Assembly (NCBI GenBank): GCA_024743195.1
Contig: JANSXE010000008.1
Location: 124,001-188,000, forward strand
Source of the DNA: Alphaproteobacteria bacterium
Lineage (GTDB): Bacteria > Pseudomonadota > Alphaproteobacteria > UBA8366 > Aestuariispiraceae
DNA length: 64,000 nucleotides
Direction of reading: 5' to 3'
The notes below the pieces were generated by a model. It saw only the letters and a program-made list of their open reading frames with translations. It made no database searches and was not told the DNA's origin. The translations under genes and the position numbers were made by a program. Positions within the stretch are counted from its first letter, which is position 1, and each line of letters opens with the position of its first letter. This document shows, piece by piece, positions 26,923 through 34,696 of this stretch.

Positions 26923-28623
26923 ATGACGACACCCGCGGAGAGCGTCGAGCCGGCCGAGGAGACGGCGCGCATCAAGCGCCGCGCCGCCGGGTACGGGGCG
27001 GGCGTGATGACGCTGGCCGCGCTGCTGGTCGGCGGCCTGACGTATTTCGGCGTCTACGGGCAGGACGCGGTCTCGATCGACGCCTCGGAACGCCGCCTCG
27101 ACGCCGCGCTCGACGGGTCGCTCGATCGCCTCGCTCGCATGGCGCGGGACAACGCCTGGTGGGACGCCGCCCACGCCAATCTGGTCGACTCCGTCGATCC
27201 GGAGTGGGCCGACGACAATGTCGGCGCCTGGATGCACGAGACCTACGGCGTCTCGGCGACCCTGGTGCTCGGCCCGCAGGACGAGCCGGTTTTCGTTGCG
27301 GCCTATGGCGCGGCCGAGCCGCACGCACAGGCCGATTGGGGCCCGCATATCGAGCGCCTCGCGGACGACGTGCGGTCCGGCGCGATGGCCGATTCGCAAC
27401 CGATGTCGGGCGTCGTGCGCTGGCGCGGGGAGCTTCACCTAGCCGGCGCGGCGCCGATCACGCCCGAGACCCCGACAGCCGTTGCGGCCTCCCCGACGCC
27501 GCGCTCGGTGCTGATGTTCCTGCAACGGCTCGACGCCGCGCGCTTGGCGATCCTGGCGGAGGAACAGCAGGTCAGCAGCCTGGCGATCGCCTCGAAGCCC
27601 CTCGTCCAAGGCAATGCCTGGGTCCCGCTTCACGCGCCCGACGGCGCGTCGCTCGGCGGGCTCTCCTGGCAGGCGCCCACACCCGGCACGACATTGCTGA
27701 AACAGGTTGTGGCGCCGGTGCTGACGGCCTTTATCGCGCTCGGCGTCCTGGCGTTCGCCCTGATCCGGCGGACGATCCGGCTCGCGGAAGCCCTCGAACG
27801 CGCGGTGGCGGACCAGCGCGCCAAGGAGCGTCTTGCGCGCGAGGCGGCCGCGACCGCCGAGCACGCCAACGCCGCCAAGTCCCAGTTCCTATCGCACATA
27901 AGCCACGAACTGCGCTCGCCTCTGCACACGGTGATCGGCTTCGCCTCCTTCATGAAGGAGCAGAAACTGGGCGCGCTGGGCCGACCGGAATACGTCGACT
28001 ACGCCGATCAGATTCTGCAGGAGGGACGGCGCCTCAACCAGATCGTGGAGGATCTGCTTGACTACACGCGCCTCTCCTCGGGCGCGGCGCCGCTCGACGA
28101 GCAGGTCGTGGACATGACCGAGGCGGTGCTGGCCGCCGCCCATGCGCTCGAGCCGGCCGCGGCGGAGAAGGGCGTCGCCCTCGACGTCTCCATCGCGCCG
28201 GACGCGCCGCGCCTCGTCGGCGACGAGCGCGGCCTGCGCCAATTGGCCCGCCATCTGATCGACAACGCCGTGAAGTTCACCGGCGCCGACGGCTCCGTCG
28301 AGGTGCGCCTGGATCGGGATGTCGCAGAAGACGGCCGGCCGCGCCTGCGCTTCAGCGTCTCGGACACGGGCGTCGGGATCGAGCAAAGCCGCATCGAACA
28401 GATGCTCGCCCCCTTCGAGCAGGCCGACGCGGGCATCGCCCGCCGTCACGGCGGCGTCGGCATCGGCCTGTCGCTGGTGCGCCTTCTGGTGCGCAATCAC
28501 GGCGCCGTCCTGGACATCCAAAGCCGGGTCAAGGAGGGCGCGCGCTTCACGGTTCTGTTCCCGCCGGAGCGGGCGGTCGCGCCGATCGGCCCCGCTATCG
28601 ACGCCCTCGGGGAATCGGCTTAA
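26923..28623 (+). CDS. Membrane sensor histidine kinase with CHASE4-type sensor
   Basis: 566 residues. TM1 (about 23-45, GAGVMTLAALLVGGLTYFGV) and TM2 (about 265-287) enclose a periplasmic domain with RMARDNAWWDAAHANL, the CHASE4 signature. A short coiled coil leads to HisKA with the phosphorylated H328 (LSHISHELRSPLHTVIGF). The ATPase domain has N-box DNAVKFTG, G1 DTGVGI and G2 GGVGIGLSLV. No cognate response regulator is adjacent, so it is an orphan kinase in this window. The signal is unknown. It is followed 39 bases later by the Sel1-repeat gene. Confidence 0.88.
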   Translation: MTTPAESVEPAEETARIKRRAAGYGAGVMTLAALLVGGLTYFGVYGQDAVSIDASERRLDAALDGSLDRLARMARDNAWWDAAHANLVDSVDPEWADDNVGAWMHETYGVSATLVLGPQDEPVFVAAYGAAEPHAQADWGPHIERLADDVRSGAMADSQPMSGVVRWRGELHLAGAAPITPETPTAVAASPTPRSVLMFLQRLDAARLAILAEEQQVSSLAIASKPLVQGNAWVPLHAPDGASLGGLSWQAPTPGTTLLKQVVAPVLTAFIALGVLAFALIRRTIRLAEALERAVADQRAKERLAREAAATAEHANAAKSQFLSHISHELRSPLHTVIGFASFMKEQKLGALGRPEYVDYADQILQEGRRLNQIVEDLLDYTRLSSGAAPLDEQVVDMTEAVLAAAHALEPAAAEKGVALDVSIAPDAPRLVGDERGLRQLARHLIDNAVKFTGADGSVEVRLDRDVAEDGRPRLRFSVSDTGVGIEQSRIEQMLAPFEQADAGIARRHGGVGIGLSLVRLLVRNHGAVLDIQSRVKEGARFTVLFPPERAVAPIGPAIDALGESA

Positions 28624-28662
28624 GGTCCTTCCGCCTGGGGAAGATAACGAGAAGGTCGGTCG

Positions 28663-29481
28663 ATGCCGAACGGGCCCCGGTCCGCAGCCCGTCCCGCCGC
28701 GCCCATCGGCTGTGCGCGCGTCTTGCGATGGATCCGCGCGGCGACGGCGCGGACCTCAGCATGCGCGTTTCTGCTCGTCGGCCTCGCACAGGGTGCGACC
28801 GCCGACGCGGCGCAGGCGACGTCGGCGCCGCAACTGGCGCAGACCTATCTCGACGGCCGGACGCTGGAGCGCGCGCCGCCTTTCGTCGTCCAGCGCTATC
28901 GCGAGCGCGCGGAGGCCGGCGACCGGCGCGCGCAATTCTATCTCGGCCTGATGCACGAGCAGGGGCTCGTCGGAGACGCGCCCGCGCCGGCCGCCGCGCG
29001 GCGCTGGTTCGCCGCCGCGGCCGACGGCGGCTATCCGCCGGCGCAGTACAAACTCGCCCTCTACGCCGAACAGGGGACCGGCGGCCCGCGCGACGCCGCC
29101 CTGGCCGTCGCCATGTACGGCAGGGCCGCCGCGGCCGGCATGGCGGAAGCGCAGTACAATCTGGCGCTGATGCTCAATCAGGGGCGCGGCGCTCCCCGCG
29201 ATCGCGCGGGCGCGATCCGATGGTTCGAACAGGCGGCGCTGGCCGGCCTGACGGCGGCGCAGATGGCGCTCGCGGAGTTGCACGCCGGCGGGGTCGGCGC
29301 CGCGCCGGATCTTGTCGAAGGTTGGGCCTGGCTGAAACGCGCGGCGGAGTCCGGCGAACCCGAGGCCGAGGCGCTCCTGAACGCGCTGGAGCCGCGCATG
29401 AGCGCGGCGGAGCGCGCCGAAGCCCGGCGTTTGAAGGCGGCGCACGATGCGCTGGCCGAGATGCGCGCGCAACGACCCTGA
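28663..29481 (+). CDS. Exported Sel1-repeat (TPR-like) protein
   Basis: 272 residues with a long N-region and a hydrophobic segment (TSACAFLLVGLAQGATADA) acting as signal peptide. At least four Sel1-like repeats follow from about residue 85: RRAQFYLGLMHEQG, PAQYKLALYAEQG, AEAQYNLALMLNQGRG, TAAQMALAELHAGG, each followed by an A-x2-W-F/Y or W-x-K-R-A helix. Such repeats mediate protein-protein contacts, and exported ones often serve signalling or envelope complexes. The gene follows the orphan histidine kinase, and a functional partnership is possible but unproven. It ends just before the corrinoid-protein promoter. Confidence 0.8.
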   Translation: MPNGPRSAARPAAPIGCARVLRWIRAATARTSACAFLLVGLAQGATADAAQATSAPQLAQTYLDGRTLERAPPFVVQRYRERAEAGDRRAQFYLGLMHEQGLVGDAPAPAAARRWFAAAADGGYPPAQYKLALYAEQGTGGPRDAALAVAMYGRAAAAGMAEAQYNLALMLNQGRGAPRDRAGAIRWFEQAALAGLTAAQMALAELHAGGVGAAPDLVEGWAWLKRAAESGEPEAEALLNALEPRMSAAERAEARRLKAAHDALAEMRAQRP

Positions 29482-29484
29482 TCG

Positions 29485-29514
29485 GCTTGGGCGGCGGGTC
29501 GCGCGATGGATAAA
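29485..29514 (+). promoter_or_regulatory. Promoter candidate for the corrinoid-protein gene
   Basis: TTGGGC (29485-29490) and TAAATT (29509-29514) are 18 bases apart in the short gap after the Sel1 gene. The predicted start is near 29521, which would make a leader of about 124 bases containing the hairpins described separately. Confidence 0.4.
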
Positions 29515-29520
29515 TTCGGT

Positions 29521-29640
29521 CGCGCGCGCGGGAGTGACGGGCCGGGGTGAGAGTAGCGTACGCCCCCGGTGAAACGAGGCCGCAGGACGACCCTTCGTCG
29601 CAAGCAATGACGGGGCGTCCGTCAGCTTTAGGGGATAGAA
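29521..29640 (+). promoter_or_regulatory. Structured 5' leader, candidate riboswitch
   Basis: The leader contains a hairpin closed by CCGGGG/CCCCGG (29542-29547 with 29564-29569) with an internal GAGAGTAG element. A GACGA-CCCT-TCGTC hairpin (29586-29599) and a TGACGG-GGCGT-CCGTCA hairpin (29608-29624) follow, the last ending about ten bases before the ribosome site. Unpaired purine-rich segments (GGTGAAACGAGG, GCCGCAGG) look like conserved ligand-binding junctions. GAGAGTAG recalls tetrahydrofolate-class aptamers, which would suit a folate one-carbon operon, but no named class could be assigned by eye. Confidence 0.4.
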
Positions 29641-29644
29641 GGCA

Positions 29645-30340
29645 ATGGCCGAGCAAGACGATCTCGATCTCCGCGAACTGGACGATCAGGAACTGGTCGA
29701 GCAGATGTGGGACGACCTCTATGACGGTCTCGCCGAAGAGGTCGTCGAGGGAACCAACATCCTGCTTGAGCGCGGCTGGCCGCCCTACAGGGTGCTGACG
29801 GAGGCCCTGGTCGAGGGGATGCGCATCGTCGGCGTCGATTTCCGCGACGGCATCCTGTTCGTGCCGGAAGTGCTGATGGCTGCGAACTCGATGAAGGCCG
29901 GGATGAACATCCTGCGCCCGCTGCTGGCCGAAACCGGCGCCCCCCCGCAGGGCAAGATGGTGATCGGCACCGTGAAGGGCGACATCCACGATATCGGCAA
30001 GAACCTGGTGTCGATGATGATGGAGGGCGCGGGATTCGAGGTGATCGACATCGGGATCAACAATCCGGTCGAGAACTATCTCGAGGCGCTCGAGCAGCAT
30101 AAGCCCGACATCCTCGGCATGTCCGCCCTGCTGACCACGACCATGCCCTACATGAAGGTCGTGATCGACACGATGAAGGAGCAGGGCATCCGCGACGACT
30201 ACGTCGTGCTCGTCGGCGGCGCGCCGCTGAACGAGGAGTTCGCCCGCGAGGTCGGCGCCGATTCCTACTGCCGGGACGCCGCCGTCGCGGTGGAGACCGC
30301 CAAGGAGATCATGGCCCGCAAGCACAATCAGCCCGCCTGA
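29645..30340 (+). CDS. Corrinoid (methylcobalamin) protein of a methyltransferase system
   Basis: 231 residues. The helical cap domain (about 10-95; GVDFRDGILFVPEVLMAANSM) shields the corrinoid. The Rossmann B12-binding domain has GTVKGDIHDIGKNLV with D113-x-H115-x2-G118; His115 is the predicted lower cobalt ligand in the base-off/His-on mode. GMSALLTTTMPYMKVVID and the terminal VLVGGAPLN complete the fold. It carries the methyl group between methyl-THF and an acceptor, equivalent to the B12 module of MetH. First gene of the one-carbon island, with AGAAGG upstream. Partners are the methyl-THF methyltransferase and RamA-like activator 4-6 kb downstream. Confidence 0.92.
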   Translation: MAEQDDLDLRELDDQELVEQMWDDLYDGLAEEVVEGTNILLERGWPPYRVLTEALVEGMRIVGVDFRDGILFVPEVLMAANSMKAGMNILRPLLAETGAPPQGKMVIGTVKGDIHDIGKNLVSMMMEGAGFEVIDIGINNPVENYLEALEQHKPDILGMSALLTTTMPYMKVVIDTMKEQGIRDDYVVLVGGAPLNEEFAREVGADSYCRDAAVAVETAKEIMARKHNQPA

Positions 30341-30394
30341 CCGGCGGACTGTGTGGCGGGCCGACAGCGCAGCGACGAGGCGGGAGGGCGCGCC

Positions 30395-31084
30395 ATGGCG
30401 TCCCAAGCCCTAGACCCCGAGGCCGCGCCCGCGGAAGCGGCGGCCGACGTTCCGGCTCCGGACGCCGCGCCGGAGCGGTTCAGCGCGGGAGCGAGCGTCC
30501 TGATCCTCGCCTGCGGGGCGCTGGCGCGCGAGATCCTGGCGCTGATCCGCCTCAACGGCTGGGATCATATCGACCTCGCCTGCCTGCCCGCCGAACTGCA
30601 CAACCGCCCGGAGCGGATTCCCGACCGGCTTCGCGAGAAGCTGCGCGCCAACCGCGATCGCTACGAGCGGATCTGGGTCGCCTACGCCGACTGCGGAACC
30701 GGCGGCGGGATCGACCGGGTCCTGGCCGAGGAAGGGGGCGAGCGTCTCGGCGGCGCGCATTGCTACGCCTTCTTCGCCGGCCAGGAGGCGTTCGACGCCC
30801 TGCACGAGGCGGAGCCGGGAACCTTCTACCTGACGGACTATCTGGCGCGGCATTTCGACACGTTGGTGGTGAAGGGCATGAAGCTCGACCGGCATCCCGA
30901 ACTGCTGACCATGATGTTCGGCAACTACCGGCGGCTCGTTTATCTGGCGCAGACCGACGACGCGGCGCTCGACGCCAAGGCGGAGGCCGCGGCCGACCGG
31001 CTCGGCCTCGCCTACGAGCGTCGGCGCACCGGCTACGGCGAACTGGCCGATTTCATCAACCGGGCGGCGGCCTCGGCGGGCTGA
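30395..31084 (+). CDS. DUF1638 protein of the corrinoid methyl-transfer island
   Basis: 229 residues from ATG 30395, preceded by GGGAGGG; a GTG at 30353 is less likely. After a Pro/Ala-rich leader (1-33) the DUF1638 domain begins ILACGALAREILALI. Candidate metal or thiol residues are C40, C63, C100 (YADCGTGGG), H122 and C123 (AHCYAFFAG). DUF1638 proteins recur beside corrinoid methyltransferase genes in alphaproteobacteria, clostridia and methanogens, but their biochemical role is not established. The neighbouring homocysteine-methyltransferase-like protein lacks zinc ligands, so a role for this Cys/His set in acceptor activation is worth testing; that is speculation. Confidence 0.8.
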   Translation: MASQALDPEAAPAEAAADVPAPDAAPERFSAGASVLILACGALAREILALIRLNGWDHIDLACLPAELHNRPERIPDRLREKLRANRDRYERIWVAYADCGTGGGIDRVLAEEGGERLGGAHCYAFFAGQEAFDALHEAEPGTFYLTDYLARHFDTLVVKGMKLDRHPELLTMMFGNYRRLVYLAQTDDAALDAKAEAAADRLGLAYERRRTGYGELADFINRAAASAG

Positions 31085-31123
31085 CCCGGGCGCGGCGCCC
31101 TTAACGCTTTCAGGATCGGGAAG

Positions 31124-31429
31124 ATGGCGGACCTCATCATCGTCTACTGGCGCGACATCCCAGCCCAGGTGATCGTCAAGAAGGGACGGCGCGACCAGGT
31201 GAAGCGCGTGCTCGACGATCGCTTCGAAAAAGCGATCGACCGCGCCGCCATGCGCGGCAAGGCGCGCTCGACCGACGACTACCTGGCGGAATGGCGCAAG
31301 GCCGATCCGGTCGCCGTGTCCGACGACCTCGCGGCCGAAGCCGAATCGGCGGCCGCCGAGATCGAATCCGCCTATGACGACGCGCGGCTCGCCGAGCTGG
31401 TCGAGAACGGCGGCTGGGCGGCGGCCTGA
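31124..31429 (+). CDS. Virulence_fact-domain small protein
   Basis: 101 residues beginning MADLIIVYWRDIPAQVIVKKG. It contains the short conserved domain named Virulence_fact (PF13769) for historical reasons: IIVYWRDIPAQV, then RRDQVKRVLDDRFEKAIDRAAMRG and DYLAEWRK. The predicted fold is small alpha-beta, soluble and charged. It is found repeatedly next to DUF1638 and corrinoid genes in alphaproteobacteria, so it is most likely a component of the one-carbon system rather than a virulence protein. It is 39 bases after DUF1638, probably cotranscribed. Function unknown. Confidence 0.78.
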   Translation: MADLIIVYWRDIPAQVIVKKGRRDQVKRVLDDRFEKAIDRAAMRGKARSTDDYLAEWRKADPVAVSDDLAAEAESAAAEIESAYDDARLAELVENGGWAAA

Positions 31430-31561
31430 GCCCTTACGATCCCGCGGATCGCAAGGGCGGAGACCCGGTCGGCCGCCCCCCGATCGCCCACGCGTCGCCC
31501 GCCCGTCACCCGGCCTTCGCCCAGGGACTTGCGTCCCGAATCGGCCGATGCATGATGGCGT

Positions 31562-32446
31562 ATGGTCTACGCCTTCCGCCGAACAACAGGATGGGGTCGG
31601 TGCGAGGCGCGCCGCGGCTGCGACCGCCGCGCGCGGCGGCCGGGCCTTCGCACGCTCGCTCCGCTGCTTCTGGCCGGCGGGCTCGGTCTGGCGGCCGCGC
31701 TCGCTCCCGCCGCAGCCGAAGACTTCGATCCGACGGCCTGCGGCGACCGCCATCAACGCCTCTTCGAGGGCGACTTCGATCAGTTCTGGAGCTATGCGGA
31801 GCGGCACGGCTGGACCGGCGTCGGCCAGTTCGCCTGGTCCGTTCCGCAGGCCGACGGGGAATCGGACGCCGCGTGGCGCGCCCGCGCCAAGCGGTGTTTC
31901 GTGGAGGTCGAACGCCGCAACGCGGGACGCGACGATCCGGACCATCTCTACGCGCTCGGCTATTTCCTCTGGCACGGCGGGGCGGCGTTCGGCTTCGAAA
32001 TCGACCCCGACAAGCAGCCCGGCCTGCGCGAGCGCGGCTACCGCATGCTGCTGCGCGCCCGACAGCTCGGTTTCTCCAAGGCGGAGTTCGCCCTGGTCGG
32101 GGTGCACTACACCATGGTCCGCGCGATCGACACGGCGGCGCTCCAGGCGGCGCGGGCCGACGGAGCCGCGGCCCCGGTTCCCGACTGGTGGCCGTCGAGC
32201 GCCCGCCTGCTGCAGGACCTCAACGCCATGGGCTCGCGCGGCATAGCCGGCGCCTATCTCTCGCTCAGCGCGCTCTATCGCGAGCGTTGGCTGATGGCCG
32301 AGTATTTCGGGATCGATCACGAGGGGCGAAAGGTGACGACCCCGGATCCCGCCTTGCGCCGGACGGCGGAGATCTACGAGCAATGGTACGAGACCGTGCG
32401 CGAACGCGAGAACCTGCCGGCCGCCGCCCCATCCCCGCGCCCGTGA
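31562..32446 (+). CDS. Exported protein of unknown function inside the one-carbon island
   Basis: 294 residues with a basic N-region and hydrophobic segment (LAPLLLAGGLGLAAALAPAAA) predicting export after about residue 52. The mature protein is rich in aromatic residues and helices; features include ACGDRHQRLFEGDFDQFW, LYALGYFLWHGGAAFG, GYRMLLRARQLGFSKAEFAL and GIAGAYLSLSALYRERWL. The last three look like widely spaced Sel1/TPR-type helix pairs. It is separated from the upstream gene by 132 bases and from the ArsR promoter by 20, so it may be a passenger gene. No family recognised. Confidence 0.65.
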   Translation: MVYAFRRTTGWGRCEARRGCDRRARRPGLRTLAPLLLAGGLGLAAALAPAAAEDFDPTACGDRHQRLFEGDFDQFWSYAERHGWTGVGQFAWSVPQADGESDAAWRARAKRCFVEVERRNAGRDDPDHLYALGYFLWHGGAAFGFEIDPDKQPGLRERGYRMLLRARQLGFSKAEFALVGVHYTMVRAIDTAALQAARADGAAAPVPDWWPSSARLLQDLNAMGSRGIAGAYLSLSALYRERWLMAEYFGIDHEGRKVTTPDPALRRTAEIYEQWYETVRERENLPAAAPSPRP

Positions 32447-32466
32447 CGGCCCCGCGCGCCTGACGC

Positions 32467-32495
32467 TTGACAAAACGATATAAAGATATTGTTAT
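32467..32495 (+). promoter_or_regulatory. Promoter with overlapping palindromic operator (ArsR/SahR-like)
   Basis: TTGACA (32467-32472) and TGTTAT (32490-32495) are 17 bases apart, a strong sigma-70 arrangement. The imperfect palindrome AACGATATAAAGATATTGTT (32474-32493) fills the spacer and -10. ATATAAAGATAT-type sites are, from memory, the motif predicted for SAH-responsive ArsR (SahR) regulators in alphaproteobacteria. The site lies 30 bases before the regulator start codon, which fits autorepression. Confidence 0.6.
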
Positions 32496-32522
32496 GTGCG
32501 GTGACCGAGGCGGGAGCCGCAA

Positions 32523-33533
32523 ATGGATGAGCTGTTGCAAGGATTGCGCGCCGCGGCGGAGCCCACCCGGCTCCGCGTCCTGGCGCTGTGCGCGCATGCG
32601 GAACTCACCGTCTCGGAGCTTGTCCGCATCCTGGGGCAGAGCCAGCCGCGCGTATCCCGGCATCTGAAGCTGATGGTCGAGGCCGGCCTGCTGGCGCGCT
32701 ATCAGGAGGGAAACTGGGCGCGCTATCGCCTGGCGGTCGAGGGGCCGGCGATGACCGGCGGCCGGCGGCGCGCCCGGCCGTCCGCCGTCGCCCGCTTCGC
32801 GGACGCCGTGATCGACCTGCTGCCGGAAGACGATCCCGTCCTCGCCCGCGATCTGGAGCGGCTGGAGACGATCCGGGCCGAGCGCGACCGCGCCGCCCAG
32901 AACTATTTCGCGCGCAACGCCGCCCAGTGGGACCGCATCCGCGCCCTGCATGTCGACGAGACCGAGGTCAATCAGGCCCTGATGCGCGTCTTCGGCGGCG
33001 ACGACGGGCGCTCGCTCGGCCGCTTTCTCGACATCGGCACCGGCACGGGCCGGGTGCTGGAGCTTCTCGGCCCCCGCGCCGAGAGCGCGGTGGGCGTCGA
33101 CAGCTCGTCGGCCATGCTGGCGATCGCGCGGGCCGCGGTGGACAGGGCGCACCTGACCCATTGTCAGGTGCGCCAGGCGGACATGTACCAGCTTCCCTTC
33201 GCCGACGCCGCCTTCGACAGCGCCTGCATGCACATGGTGCTGCATTTTGCGGACGAGCCGGTCCAGGCCCTGATGGAGGCTGGCCGGGTGCTGGCCCCCG
33301 GGGGCCGCTTGGTCTTGATCGACTTCGAAGCGCACAATCTGGCCGAACTGCGCGCCGAGCACCAGCATCGCTGGCCCGGCTTCGAGCGCGAGACGGTCCG
33401 CGGCTGGCTGGCCGAAGCCGGCTTCGCCCCGCATCCCGTGGAAACCTTGGAGGGCGGACCGCTGACGGTCTGCCTGTGGGTCGGCGAGAAGCCGGCGCAA
33501 TCGCAAAACCGGGCGCTCGGCGCGGCGCAGTAG
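32523..33533 (+). CDS. ArsR-family regulator fused to a SAM-dependent methyltransferase domain
   Basis: 336 residues. The N-terminal winged helix (about 1-90) has GLRAAAEPTRLRVLALCAHAELTVSELV and GQSQPRVSRHLKLMVEAGLL and lacks the metal-binding CxC of arsenic sensors. A class I methyltransferase domain follows, with FLDIGTGTGRVLELLG near 158 and DSACMHMVLHFADEPVQAL near 225. Such fusions sit beside metF or methionine-cycle genes in many alphaproteobacteria, where SAM or SAH binding is thought to set repression. It has its own promoter with an operator-like palindrome and precedes the homocysteine-methyltransferase-like gene by 41 bases. Whether the methyltransferase domain is catalytic or only a sensor is open. 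Confidence 0.88.
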   Translation: MDELLQGLRAAAEPTRLRVLALCAHAELTVSELVRILGQSQPRVSRHLKLMVEAGLLARYQEGNWARYRLAVEGPAMTGGRRRARPSAVARFADAVIDLLPEDDPVLARDLERLETIRAERDRAAQNYFARNAAQWDRIRALHVDETEVNQALMRVFGGDDGRSLGRFLDIGTGTGRVLELLGPRAESAVGVDSSSAMLAIARAAVDRAHLTHCQVRQADMYQLPFADAAFDSACMHMVLHFADEPVQALMEAGRVLAPGGRLVLIDFEAHNLAELRAEHQHRWPGFERETVRGWLAEAGFAPHPVETLEGGPLTVCLWVGEKPAQSQNRALGAAQ

Positions 33534-33574
33534 CCGCGCCCCCGCGCCCGCCCGCCTGAAGGAGGCGAAAACCC

Positions 33575-34465
33575 ATGCGCAGCATTCGCGAAACCCTGTC
33601 CCACCGGGTCGTCCTGGCCGACGGCTCCGTCGCGCGCAGCCTGCGCGGCGAGGAAATCGATCCCGCCCGCGACTTCTTCGGCCAGAAAGACCTTTACGAG
33701 GCGCTCAATCTGAGCCGGATCGATCTGGTGCGGCGCGCCCACAGGACCTACCTGGAAGCCGGCGCGGACGTCGTGCGCACCAACACGCTGCGCGGCAACC
33801 CGCTGACGCTGGCCGCGCACGGCATGGCCGACGAAGCCTTCATCCTCAACTACAACGCCGCCCAGGCGGCGGCCGAGGCCGTCGACAGCGTCCCCGGGCG
33901 CGGCCGCCGGCGCTTCGTCCTCGGCGTGGTCCGGGACGAAGGCTGGGACGTCGCCCCCGGCGAGGTCGAGACCGCCGTCGACCGGCAGGTCCAGGGGCTG
34001 ATCGCGGGCGGCGTCGACGCGGTGCTGCTCGACGTCATGCCCGGCGTCGGGCGCATCCAGGCCATGATCTCCGGCGCCCGCCGGGCGCGCGCCGCGCTCG
34101 CCTCGGAAACTGCGATCTTCCTGCAGAAGATCGAGACCGGCCCGAGCTTCGGCCAACGCACGCTGGACGCCTGCGACGGCGTCGTGCGCTATCGACCGGG
34201 CGACGCCTCGAAGACCGCCTGGCTGGACGCCGCGATCTCGGACGGGCGCGTCAATCTGATCGGCGGCGGGGCCGCGCCGGCGGACACCCGGCGCATCGAC
34301 CGCCTGCTGCGCGAGCGCGCCGAAGACGGATTCCGCCCGGTTCTGGGCTGGCTGCGCGACGCGGTGGAGATCGACGATCTCCAGCCGGCCTCGAGCTGGG
34401 CGCGCTTCCCCGAAAGCGCCGTGCGGACCGCAGGCTCCGCCGCGCCGCTGGGCGAGAAGGCCTGA
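33575..34465 (+). CDS. Homocysteine S-methyltransferase-like protein lacking the zinc cysteines
   Basis: 296 residues of the BHMT/MetH homocysteine-domain fold. N-terminal VVLADGSVARSLRGEEIDP matches the family DGAMGT start, and RTYLEAGADVVRTNTLRGNPLTL (about 58-79) matches AGAD-x2-x-TNTF. The C-terminal VNLIGGGAAPADTRRI (226-241) aligns with VNIIGGCCGTTPEHI, so the two adjacent zinc cysteines are Gly232-Ala233. The upstream G-x-NC ligand is also missing, and the only cysteine is C200 in DACDGV. Without zinc it should not activate homocysteine in the usual way. It may be a scaffold, use another acceptor, or borrow a metal site. It is embedded between the regulator and the methyl-THF methyltransferase, so it is not obviously a decaying gene. 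Confidence 0.82.
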   Translation: MRSIRETLSHRVVLADGSVARSLRGEEIDPARDFFGQKDLYEALNLSRIDLVRRAHRTYLEAGADVVRTNTLRGNPLTLAAHGMADEAFILNYNAAQAAAEAVDSVPGRGRRRFVLGVVRDEGWDVAPGEVETAVDRQVQGLIAGGVDAVLLDVMPGVGRIQAMISGARRARAALASETAIFLQKIETGPSFGQRTLDACDGVVRYRPGDASKTAWLDAAISDGRVNLIGGGAAPADTRRIDRLLRERAEDGFRPVLGWLRDAVEIDDLQPASSWARFPESAVRTAGSAAPLGEKA

Positions 34466-34696
34466 AGCGCGCGGCCGGGCCCGCTCGAAACGCCGGGCGG
34501 CGCTCGCCAACGCCCGCCCCGCCGGCGACGGCGAGCGTGGGCGATGACGCAAGTGCGACGGTATTGGGCGTTGTTGCGCATTCCGGCGCCGGCCCCGATC
34601 CCCTACATCTGCTAGCGATCGGCGCTTGAAGGCGCCGCCCGAGACGGCGCGCCGCGTGAGGCGCGCCGACGGACTACGCCCCAGGGGATCGCCGCC
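34466..34696 (+). promoter_or_regulatory. 231-base gap with internal promoter and hairpin-rich leader
   Basis: TTCCGG (34581-34586) and TACATC (34604-34609) with a 17-base spacer could start a second transcript for the methyl-THF methyltransferase, RamA-like and metF genes. The remaining leader contains a short GGCGC-based hairpin and a GGCGCGCC-GCGTGA-GGCGCGCC hairpin. No riboswitch class was recognised, and no ORF is convincing. Confidence 0.35.

Noticed and set aside
29521-29640. Cobalamin riboswitch before the corrinoid gene
   Set aside because: A GGTGAAA stretch looks tempting, but the B12 box and the CCGCAACTG-type core are absent and the leader is too short for that class.
33575-34465. 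Functional betaine-homocysteine or MetH-type homocysteine methyltransferase
   Set aside because: The zinc-binding cysteines are replaced, so the standard functional label would be misleading.
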